DNA of 64,000 nt from Burkholderia diffusa (GTDB lineage Bacteria > Pseudomonadota > Gammaproteobacteria > Burkholderiales > Burkholderiaceae). The notes under the pieces are model-generated. The model had not been told where the DNA came from. It was given only the letters and a program-made list of their open reading frames with translations, and did no database searches. Position numbers and translations under genes: made by a program. Where the stretch lies: contig NZ_CABVPN010000021.1 of the NCBI RefSeq assembly GCF_902499115.1, forward strand, positions 62,001 to 126,000, given 5' to 3'. This document shows, in pieces, positions 53,440-60,293 of this stretch. Every line of letters starts with the position of its first letter. Position 1 is the stretch's first letter.

Positions 53440-54393
53440 CTACTTGCGCCGCCGCTCGTGCGGCGCCACCGTCGCGCCGTCGATCACCGGGGCGCCCTGC
53501 TTGATCAGGAAGTCGCGAAACAGCCCCGTCACCTGCGAGATCCGCCGGTCGGCGAGCGTGACCACATACCATTCGCGCTCGATCGGGTTGCCCGGAAACG
53601 GCAGTTGCCCGAGCAGCCCGGTGCGCAACTCGAGTGCACACGCGTGCAACGACAGGAACGCGACGCCGAGCCCTGCTTCGGCCATCTGCTTGATCGCCTC
53701 GTTGCTCGACAGTTCGGAGCCCACATGGAAGCGATGGCCGGCCGTCTTGAACAGGCTCTCGACGGTCGAGCGCGTGCCCGCACCGCGTTCGCGCACGAGC
53801 AGGTGCGCGGATTCGAGATCCTTCAGCGCGACGCGCTTGCGCTGCATCAGCGGATGGCCGGGCGCCGCGACGAACACCATCGGATGCTTCGCGAACTCGA
53901 CCGCGTGCGTGCGCAGCTCCCTCGGCGCGCTGCCCATCACCGCGAGATCGATTTCATGCGTCGCGAGCATGCGGATGATGTCGTCGCGATTGCCGACCTT
54001 GAAATAGGTCTTCACGTGCGGGCGCGTCGCGGTGAATTTCACCAGCAGCGGCGGAATCAGATACTCGGCCGTCGTAATCGCGCCGATCCGCAGCGTGCCG
54101 CCGAGGTCGCCCGTCAGCGCGGCCACTTCGTCGCCGGCCTCGCTCCACAGATACAGGATCTCGCGCGCATAGCGCGCCACGATTTCACCGGCCGCGGTCA
54201 GCTGCACGCCGCGCCCCACCCGCTGCAGCAGCGCAGCGCCCACCGCCTCCTCGAGCAGGCGAACCTGCAGCGACACGGCCGGCTGCGTCAGGTTCAGCTC
54301 CTCGGCCGCGCGAGATACGCTACCGAGCCGCGCAATCATGTCCAGCGCCTTCAGCTGCCGGAACGTCGCGGCCTTTCCTATAAGTGAATACAT
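53440..54393 (-). CDS. LysR family transcriptional regulator (CbbR-like)
   Basis: A 317-residue LysR regulator. The helix-turn-helix is at residues 12-65 (FRQLKALDMIARLGSVSRAA, then LNLTQPAVSLQVRLLEEAVG) and the substrate-binding domain follows (GTLRIGAITTAEYLIPPLLV). Its overall pattern is closest to CbbR-like members. The ATG lies directly at the edge of an inverted repeat shared with the promoter region of the dehydrogenase it faces. It is divergent from the NDH-2 gene, its probable target. Confidence 0.92.
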   Translation of the reverse strand: MYSLIGKAATFRQLKALDMIARLGSVSRAAEELNLTQPAVSLQVRLLEEAVGAALLQRVGRGVQLTAAGEIVARYAREILYLWSEAGDEVAALTGDLGGTLRIGAITTAEYLIPPLLVKFTATRPHVKTYFKVGNRDDIIRMLATHEIDLAVMGSAPRELRTHAVEFAKHPMVFVAAPGHPLMQRKRVALKDLESAHLLVRERGAGTRSTVESLFKTAGHRFHVGSELSSNEAIKQMAEAGLGVAFLSLHACALELRTGLLGQLPFPGNPIEREWYVVTLADRRISQVTGLFRDFLIKQGAPVIDGATVAPHERRRK

Positions 54394-54420
54394 ATGAGTT
54401 GCTTATAAACATTAAATTGT
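54368..54420. promoter_or_regulatory. LysR-NDH-2 intergenic operator with a repeat shared at 56071
   Basis: CTATAAG and CTTATAA form an inverted repeat around a central CATATG. The downstream part, ATGAGTTGCTTATAAACATT, is closely repeated at 56071. The element overlaps the LysR start codon and lies about 75-125 bases before the NDH-2 gene, as expected for a LysR activation/autoregulation site. Confidence 0.5.
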
Positions 54421-54493
54421 TCGCGTAGGTTCAAAACTATATCGTCAGTTCTTGAGCAATGTCATCCGAATCGTCATCAGCGGGAGCCACAAC

Positions 54494-55852
54494 ATGGACC
54501 ACATCACGCCTACCCTTGCCACGGATCGCGCACCGCGCGTGCCGCGCATCGTGATCGTCGGCGGCGGCGCCGGCGGCCTGCAGCTCGCCACGCGCCTCGG
54601 CGACACGGTCGGCCGCCGCGGGCAAGCCGACGTCGTGCTCGTCGACCGCTACCCGACGCACTTCTGGAAGCCGCTGCTGCACGAAGCCGCATCCGGCCAT
54701 CGCGATCCGGCCTCGCACTCGATCGAATACGCGGCGCAGGCGAAGCGCCACGGCTTCCGCTTCGTGCAGGGCGCGCTGCAGCGGGTCGACCGCGCGGCAC
54801 GCACGGCGACCATCGCCCCGGTTCAGGACGCGGACGGCACGGAGATCCTGCCGCAACGCGAGCTCGGCTACGACGATCTGGTGCTGGCCGTCGGCAGCGT
54901 GACGAACTTCTTCAACGTGCCGGGCGCCGCGCGTCACGCGCTGCCGCTCGAAAACCTCGACCAGGCCGAGGATTTCCGCCGCAAGTTCCTCGCCGCCTGC
55001 ACGAAGGCGAACCACCTGGCCGAGCAGCAGCCGGCGCGGCGCGCGGCACCGATCTGCATCAACGTGATAGGCGCGGGCGCGACGGGTGTCGAACTGGCCG
55101 CGGCGCTGCGTCATGCGATCCAGCAGCTGACGACGTATCGCTTCAAGGCACTGGTGTCGGCGCGCGACGTACACATCCGGCTGATCGAAGGCGGCCCGCG
55201 CATCCTGCCGGCGCTCGACGAAAGGCTGTCGGCCAGGATGCAGGCGCAACTGCGCACGATGAACGTCGACGTGCTGACGGATACGCGCGTCGCGGAAGTC
55301 GGCGCGGACGCGGTCATGACCGCGACCGGCGAGCGGCTTGCGAGCGACATCACGATCTGGGCGGCCGGCGTCGCGGGCCCCGCGATGCTGCGGGAACTCG
55401 GCGACATCGCGCTCAACCGGTCGAACCAGGTGATCGTGACCGACACGCTGCAGACGCCCGACGATCCGCACGTGTATGCGTTCGGCGATTGTGCCGCGTG
55501 CCCGTCGGCCGATGCGAGCGGTTTCCTACCGCCGCGCGCACAGGTTGCGCACCAGCAGGCCGTGTACCTCGGCGATGCGCTCGCGCGGCGCCTCGCCGGC
55601 AAGCCGACGCCGGGCTTCACGTTCCGCGACGCGGGCACCGTCGTGTCGCTCGGCCGGGCAGGAGCCGTGTATCAGGCCGACCTCGGCGTGCGTTCGCGCT
55701 CGCTGATCGTCGACGGGTTCGCCGCGATCGGGCTGTACAAGTTCCTGTACCGCAAGCATCTGTTCAGCGTGTACGGTCTGAAGCGCGCGCTGTTTCAGTC
55801 GCTGAGCCACTGGCTGCAAAGGCTCAACCAGCCGTCGATCAAGCTGCACTGA
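54494..55852 (+). CDS. ndh: type II NADH dehydrogenase (NDH-2)
   Basis: A 452-residue FAD-dependent NADH:quinone oxidoreductase that oxidises NADH without pumping protons. The FAD motif is RIVIVGGGAGGLQLATRL near residues 18-35, the NADH motif INVIGAGATGVELAAAL near 190, and the second FAD motif is VYAFGDCAACPSADASGFLP. The C-terminal FLYRKHLFSVYGLKRALFQS forms the amphipathic membrane anchor. The start at 54494 is chosen over an upstream ATG at 54452. A strong terminator follows. It is divergent from the LysR gene. Confidence 0.93.
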   Translation: MDHITPTLATDRAPRVPRIVIVGGGAGGLQLATRLGDTVGRRGQADVVLVDRYPTHFWKPLLHEAASGHRDPASHSIEYAAQAKRHGFRFVQGALQRVDRAARTATIAPVQDADGTEILPQRELGYDDLVLAVGSVTNFFNVPGAARHALPLENLDQAEDFRRKFLAACTKANHLAEQQPARRAAPICINVIGAGATGVELAAALRHAIQQLTTYRFKALVSARDVHIRLIEGGPRILPALDERLSARMQAQLRTMNVDVLTDTRVAEVGADAVMTATGERLASDITIWAAGVAGPAMLRELGDIALNRSNQVIVTDTLQTPDDPHVYAFGDCAACPSADASGFLPPRAQVAHQQAVYLGDALARRLAGKPTPGFTFRDAGTVVSLGRAGAVYQADLGVRSRSLIVDGFAAIGLYKFLYRKHLFSVYGLKRALFQSLSHWLQRLNQPSIKLH

Positions 55853-55879
55853 TCGCCGACTGCCACACGGCATCGCAAG

Positions 55880-55920
55880 ACGGCGTATCGGGCGCACCTC
55901 GCCCGATACGCCGTTTTCTT
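55880..55920 (+). terminator. intrinsic terminator after ndh
   Basis: Perfect 15-base arms ACGGCGTATCGGGCG / CGCCCGATACGCCGT with a five-base loop, then TTTCTT. It is one of the strongest terminators in the window. Confidence 0.9.
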
Positions 55921-56061
55921 GTCTGCACGGATCCGGTGCATTCGTTGCGTGCGCACGTTTGGTGCATCACATGGAAGCCCGTCGATACGATGCAAATCAT
56001 CCGCAAAACATGGGATCGGGCGCATCCCGCGCCGGTGTTGGCTCACCGCCCCACTCATTAG

Positions 56062-56100
56062 TCGAATCGTATGAGTCGACTATAAATATTAATTGGTTGA
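56062..56100. promoter_or_regulatory. second copy of the LysR-type element, before the HAD-like gene
   Basis: ATGAGTCGACTATAAATATT at 56071-56090 matches the element at 54394 in most positions (shared ATGAGT, TATAAA and ATTAA blocks in the same order). TAGTCGA and TCGACTA form an inverted repeat here. It is 77 bases before the GTG start of the next gene and probably contains its promoter. Confidence 0.5.
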
Positions 56101-56176
56101 AATTTCAGGATCGACGCTAAGGTGTGGGGCATTCCCGTCCGCGAACGGATCGTCACGTCTCAGGAGAGGAATCACC

Positions 56177-56611
56177 GTGGTCATCGAAGCCATCGTCACC
56201 CGTCTCGACGCCGCATTCGCGCAGATCGAAGCGACACCGGATTCGCACGAATCGCGCAACCAGCGCGATGCGATCATCCAGTGGCTCGACAGCGCGTCGG
56301 AGCAAGGATATCGACTCGGTCTCGTCACGACGCTGCCTGCCGCCCGGCTCAGCGACATGTTCGAAGGCCAGTTCGGCCGCGCGAACCTCGACCGCTTCTC
56401 GGTCGTCGTGACCGACGCTCATCAGCAGGACTCCGTATCAAGCCAGCATCCGTTCGACATCGCGCTGCAGGCGCTGGGCGTGCCGCCCGAGCGCGCGGTG
56501 GCCGTCGCGAGCAGCGAACCGGAACGCCGCGAAGCCGAGACGTTCGGCCTGTCGCGTTGCGTGCGCATCACCGACACGATGCGCTCGATCGCATCGGCAG
56601 GCCTGCACTGA
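56177..56611 (+). CDS. hypothetical HAD-like protein, GTG start
   Basis: A 144-residue protein beginning at GTG after AGGAGAGG. The part LDRFSVVVTDAHQQDSVSSQ to GVPPERAVAVASSEPERREA follows the middle of a HAD hydrolase, where the product of substrate release and second Asp lie. The N-terminal nucleophile motif DxDx(T/V) is missing, so catalytic activity is doubtful. It may be a partner protein using only part of the fold. The shared promoter-type element links it with ndh and the LysR regulator. Confidence 0.65.
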   Translation: MVIEAIVTRLDAAFAQIEATPDSHESRNQRDAIIQWLDSASEQGYRLGLVTTLPAARLSDMFEGQFGRANLDRFSVVVTDAHQQDSVSSQHPFDIALQALGVPPERAVAVASSEPERREAETFGLSRCVRITDTMRSIASAGLH

Positions 56612-56804
56612 CCTGAGCACCTGCATACGGGACGGCTCGCGCGGGACGTGTATCGCAACGGCGCGCGAGTCATCGTGAAGATGCTGTTAAACAAGCGCGC
56701 GACGGATTTCCAGACGGCGTGCGACGGCGAGAAGCTCGCCGCCGGAAGCCGCTTCTACGATTACACCGGATTGAAGCGCTGTGACGGATAGCCTCGACGC
56801 GTCG

Positions 56805-57056
56805 TCAGTCCACCGGGTAATCGAGATCGTGCCAGCGCTTCGCCGATTTCCCGCCCGAGCCAAGATGACCGCCGGGGAAGCGCATGACCGCAATCGCGTG
56901 AAGCGCTTTCTCGTCGAGCGCGGCGTCGCCGCAACTGCGCCTGACCTTGAGATCGCGGACACGCCCGTGCTCGTCGAGCCAGACACGCACGATCACGCGC
57001 CTTCTCGACGTGCCGTTCTGCACGCCGCGTGACAGCAGACGGTCCATCAGCGACAT
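56805..57056 (-). CDS. small TonB C-terminal-like protein
   Basis: An 83-residue protein with the pattern of the TonB C-terminal domain: RRVIVRVWLDEHGRVRDLKV, SCGDAALDEKALHAIAVMRF and a final W/Y region. No membrane anchor or Pro-rich spacer is present, so it is a stand-alone domain rather than full TonB. GGAG precedes the ATG by six bases. Solo TonB-C proteins occur in proteobacteria, with unknown function. A secreted-type gene lies 60 bases upstream on the same strand. Confidence 0.75.
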   Translation of the reverse strand: MSLMDRLLSRGVQNGTSRRRVIVRVWLDEHGRVRDLKVRRSCGDAALDEKALHAIAVMRFPGGHLGSGGKSAKRWHDLDYPVD

Positions 57057-57116
57057 GGGTTTCTCCGTGATGCTCGAACGCTTCGGTTATCGATACGCGC
57101 CGGCCTGCGTGCAGCG

Positions 57117-57503
57117 TCAGTGCTGGATGGCCACGCTTTTGTGCGTCGCCCGCACGGCCTTCGGCTTCGCAACGACGGGCGCCTTCGGATCGATGCCGAC
57201 CGCATGCTCGACCTTGCGGGTCTTCGCGGGTGCCGCGTGCGCCTTCGACACGGGTTTCGCGTCGGCATGCGCCGCGACCGGCGCATTCGACCGCGAAGAA
57301 CCGGGTTGCCGCCCCGGCTTCACGGCCGCCGCACCGCTCGCGGCCACGGGTGAATGCTTGACCTGGTGCGCGTATTCCTTGACGTCGTGGTCGCTCATCC
57401 ACGATTCCGTATAGGCCGCCGACGCGGGCTGTGACAGGTTGAGATACGCGACCGATGCGACGAGAAAGGCACGAACATGCGTGCGACGATTGAATGCGGT
57501 AAT
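57117..57503 (-). CDS. secreted hypothetical protein, apparent ATT start
   Basis: About 128 residues. A signal peptide-like start (NRRTHVRAFLVASVAYLNLS, then QPASAAY) is followed by an Ala/Lys/Pro-rich mature part with repeats of Lys-Pro/Ala (PVSKAHAAPAKTRKVEHAVG). No ATG, GTG or TTG lies near the signal peptide start. The best ribosome site (AAGGAG) points to an ATT codon at 57503, a rare initiation codon. A start further upstream would bury the signal sequence. A frameshift or assembly error is an alternative. It lies upstream of the TonB-C gene in the same direction. Confidence 0.5.
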   Translation of the reverse strand: MTAFNRRTHVRAFLVASVAYLNLSQPASAAYTESWMSDHDVKEYAHQVKHSPVAASGAAAVKPGRQPGSSRSNAPVAAHADAKPVSKAHAAPAKTRKVEHAVGIDPKAPVVAKPKAVRATHKSVAIQH

Positions 57504-57763
57504 GACGAATGCTCCTTGCGAACTGGCTCGACGCCCTCTATCGGCGCCGTCGTGGCGGCACGATAAATGAGCGCATTCAGCATCGCAAGCGTCTGACGGG
57601 GATCCAAACGATTCTTGACGTTTGAATGATCGATCCTGTGCGCGAGACCACTCACGCACCGCGTTCGACCGCGTCGGACATGCCGATGTCACGCGTGCGG
57701 CATCGGCAACCTGCCGAACTCGGGCCCGCCGACGGTGTCGAACGTGCATCGCCGGAGAATCGC

Positions 57764-58075
57764 ATGAAACGCGCCGCCCCTTTCGCCATCCTGACCCTGC
57801 TTGCCGCCGTCAGCTTGCCGGCGGTCGCCGGCACCGCCACGGACAATGCCACCGCGCCGGTTGCGCAGCAAGCGAGAAACTGCGTGCCGTCCTCGACGTC
57901 CGCCGGCGCAGCGCCCGGCTCCCGCGCGGCGTCGAAGGCGCCACCGATCCGCATCTGCGTCGGCGATTCCGATACGCAACTGAACCTGCCGTGGTTCCTG
58001 ACCGACGTCCTCACCGCCATGGACACGCATCAATCGCCTCGCGACCTGCTCCACAAGATGCGCAACGACTTCTGA
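57764..58075 (+). CDS. secreted hypothetical protein
   Basis: A 103-residue protein with a clear Sec signal peptide (MKRAAPFAILTLLAAVSLPA, then VAG). The mature part has two cysteines (in RNCVPSSTS and RICVGDSD) able to form one disulfide, and a conserved-looking end DTQLNLPWFLTDVLTAMDTH. The ATG at 57764 follows GGAG at six to seven bases; the longer frame is not supported. Function unknown. Confidence 0.7.
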   Translation: MKRAAPFAILTLLAAVSLPAVAGTATDNATAPVAQQARNCVPSSTSAGAAPGSRAASKAPPIRICVGDSDTQLNLPWFLTDVLTAMDTHQSPRDLLHKMRNDF

Positions 58076-58198
58076 AGCGCGGTCGCCAGATGTGACGCGC
58101 GATGCAAATATTTCTCGCCAAGCATCAATCTCGATATTGCGCTATTTTTTGAATAACAATATTTCGTAATCGCGCGTAACACGCCTTATACTTGCCGC

Positions 58199-58267
58199 GC
58201 ACCATCCTCGTGCCAAGAGACGGTGTCTTCTGTCCCGGCTGCACATCGATGCGGCCGGGTTTTTTTT
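58199..58267 (+). ncRNA. candidate small RNA of about 69 nt
   Basis: TTATACTT at 58186-58193 is a good -10 element, and a short hairpin and a strong terminator with eight T residues follow within 75 bases. The interval contains no open frame with a ribosome site. Gene-like boundaries therefore suggest a small transcript. A -35 element is weak. The alternative is a leader/attenuator or a trailer of the upstream secreted-protein gene. Confidence 0.35.
58234..58267 (+). terminator. intrinsic terminator
   Basis: CCCGGCTGC and GCGGCCGGG pair (one G-U) around an eight-base loop, followed by a run of eight T residues from 58260. It lies 159 bases after a secreted-protein gene and 206 bases before the EAL gene. 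Confidence 0.85.
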
Positions 58268-58472
58268 GGGTGTGCGATACCGACATACATCCGTTGTCGA
58301 TGTATGTTACGAAAGAGCGCCTCGAATCCTGTGCTCCCGCCGCGATGTCGCTTCGTGCGTTTCGCGAGCGTAGAATCGATTTGCGTCCCGATATGGGCGC
58401 GAGCCGCGGTGCCCCGGCCAGGCACGGCGAATGCCTCGCGCCAATTCATCGACCGGTTCGACCTGCATTCAC

Positions 58473-60077
58473 ATGCGCACAACAACAAGTACGACCCGAG
58501 GACCATCCGCGCTCGCACCGCGCCCGAAACCCGCGTTCCAGCGCAGCGGTGCGTGGTCGCACATCGTCTTCCCGGTTGCCCTGATCGTCTGCATCCTCGT
58601 GTTCGTGCTGGCGCTCGTCGTTGCAGGGCGTCTGGCGCGAGACTCGATTGCACGGCACGAAAGCGACGTCGCGAACGACATCGTGATATCGGTCGACCGC
58701 ATCCTCGACGGGATTCGCACGCGGCATCCGGATGAGTTGAACGCGCTGGTCGGGCGGCCCTGCACGACGATCTTCAGGACGCTCGCCGAAGTGGGCACTC
58801 ACCTGCGCTATCTTCGGGCCGTCGGGCTGGCGAACAGCGGTCGCGTCACCTGCTCATCGGCGCTGGGCGCGATCAACGTCCCGCTCGAAGCCTACATTCA
58901 CGCGCCAGCGCCGGGGATGACGGCCATCACGCTGCTTCGGCAAACGCCGTTTCAGCGTGACGTTCCGGTGCTGGTGGCGTTTCGCGCGACCGCGCCCGAC
59001 TCCGGCGTCCTTTATCTGGTCGAAGGCGACTATGTGGCAGACGTGCTCGCGCACGGAACCCGCTTCGGGGCGGAAACGGCCACCCTGTCGATCGAGGGCG
59101 CGGGAAGCATCGATCGGCATGGTACGTTCGTCCCGTCACTCAGCGCGGCGCCGGCCACGGGCAGCAAGATTGCGTCGAACGCGTGGCCATTCACAGTCTC
59201 CGTCAGCTCGGCGGAACCCTACGTTTCGCAGGTGCAGCGGCGCTACCGGCTCATCTGCCTGACGATCGCGCTGCTGGTCAACGGCCTCGTCGCGGCCACG
59301 TACCTGCTCGCGATGGCGCCGCGCCGGCTGTTGCTGAAGGCCGTTCGCAATGCGCTGAAGCGCAACGAATTTCATGTCGTCTACCAGCCGATCGTCGACG
59401 TCGAAACGCGCAGGACTGTCGGCGTCGAGGCGCTGCTGCGCTGGCACCATCCGAAATGGGGAGCCATCAGTCCGGCCGTGTTCGTGCCGCAGGTCGAATC
59501 AAGTGCGGTCCTGCCGAAGGTGACCGAGTTCGTGCTTCGGAGGGCCGTATCGGAACTGACCGCACTCGCGCCGTCGGTACCGCTACGCATCGCGATCAAC
59601 GTCGCGCCGAAGGATCTTGAACGCGCGCGCTTCGTGTCCGTCGTCGAAGACACGATCGGCAGGCTTCCACAAGGCAGCACGCTGGTCCTCGAAGTGACCG
59701 AGCGCATCCTGCTCGAGAAGAATCCGCGCACCACCGAGATATTCGCCACACTGCGCGCGAAAGGCGCGAAGTTCGCGATCGACGACTTCGGCACGCATCA
59801 CAGCAACCTCGACATGCTGTCGCGCTTTCCGTTCGACTACGTGAAGATCGACCGACAGTTCATCTCGCAGCTCACGACGGGCAACGCGAAACTGATCGAA
59901 GGAATCGCGGCGGTCGCCCACCACTACGGCCTGAAGATCATTGCCGAGGGCGTGGAGACGGAAGAGCAGCATCGCGCGCTGCATGCGGTCGGGATTCAGT
60001 ACGCGCAGGGCTATCTGTATCAGCGTCCACGGCGAGCGGAACACCTGAAGCGGAATTTCGCGCCGATGCCGGCTTGA
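58473..60077 (+). CDS. CSS-motif EAL-domain c-di-GMP phosphodiesterase
   Basis: A 534-residue inner-membrane enzyme predicted to hydrolyse c-di-GMP. Membrane helix 1 covers residues 31-51. A periplasmic CSS domain follows, with Cys97 and the CSS motif at 127-129 (GRVTCSSALG). Helix 2 is at 261-281 and a cytoplasmic EAL domain ends the protein, with the EAL residues at 319-321 (GVEALLRWHH), the metal-site DDFGTHHSNLDML and KIIAEGVETEEQ. In E. coli PdeC-type proteins the cysteines form a DsbA-dependent disulfide that limits activity. Both cysteines are kept here. Start chosen at 58473; an upstream ATG (58431) is possible. Confidence 0.9.
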   Translation: MRTTTSTTRGPSALAPRPKPAFQRSGAWSHIVFPVALIVCILVFVLALVVAGRLARDSIARHESDVANDIVISVDRILDGIRTRHPDELNALVGRPCTTIFRTLAEVGTHLRYLRAVGLANSGRVTCSSALGAINVPLEAYIHAPAPGMTAITLLRQTPFQRDVPVLVAFRATAPDSGVLYLVEGDYVADVLAHGTRFGAETATLSIEGAGSIDRHGTFVPSLSAAPATGSKIASNAWPFTVSVSSAEPYVSQVQRRYRLICLTIALLVNGLVAATYLLAMAPRRLLLKAVRNALKRNEFHVVYQPIVDVETRRTVGVEALLRWHHPKWGAISPAVFVPQVESSAVLPKVTEFVLRRAVSELTALAPSVPLRIAINVAPKDLERARFVSVVEDTIGRLPQGSTLVLEVTERILLEKNPRTTEIFATLRAKGAKFAIDDFGTHHSNLDMLSRFPFDYVKIDRQFISQLTTGNAKLIEGIAAVAHHYGLKIIAEGVETEEQHRALHAVGIQYAQGYLYQRPRRAEHLKRNFAPMPA

Positions 60078-60254
60078 ATGCCGCATCGGCGCTAAACGCC
60101 CGGTCGGCGAATACGTGACGCACACGCGTCGTCCGGTCCGCACGCGACGCCGGCTGCCGCACGCGGTCGATGCGCTGCGTGGCGGGTCGCGCGGCGGCTT
60201 CCTGCCACCTGATGCCATCGATCCGCCCTTCGGCGGGAACCGCGCGAGAGGCGC

Positions 60255-60260
60255 TAAAAT
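60255..60260 (+). promoter_or_regulatory. candidate -10 element of the polymerase gene
   Basis: TAAAAT within GCGCTAAAATCC, 33 bases before the TTG start, is the only AT-rich -10-like block in this GC-rich gap. No -35 hexamer was recognised, and no clear LexA box is seen, although polB-type genes are often SOS controlled. Confidence 0.35.
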
Positions 60261-60293
60261 CCGCCGCCTGGGCATCCACGACGAGCAAGCGTT

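Noticed and set aside
60078..60293. LexA (SOS) box before polB
   Set aside because: No CTGT-N8-ACAG pattern could be found in the upstream region.
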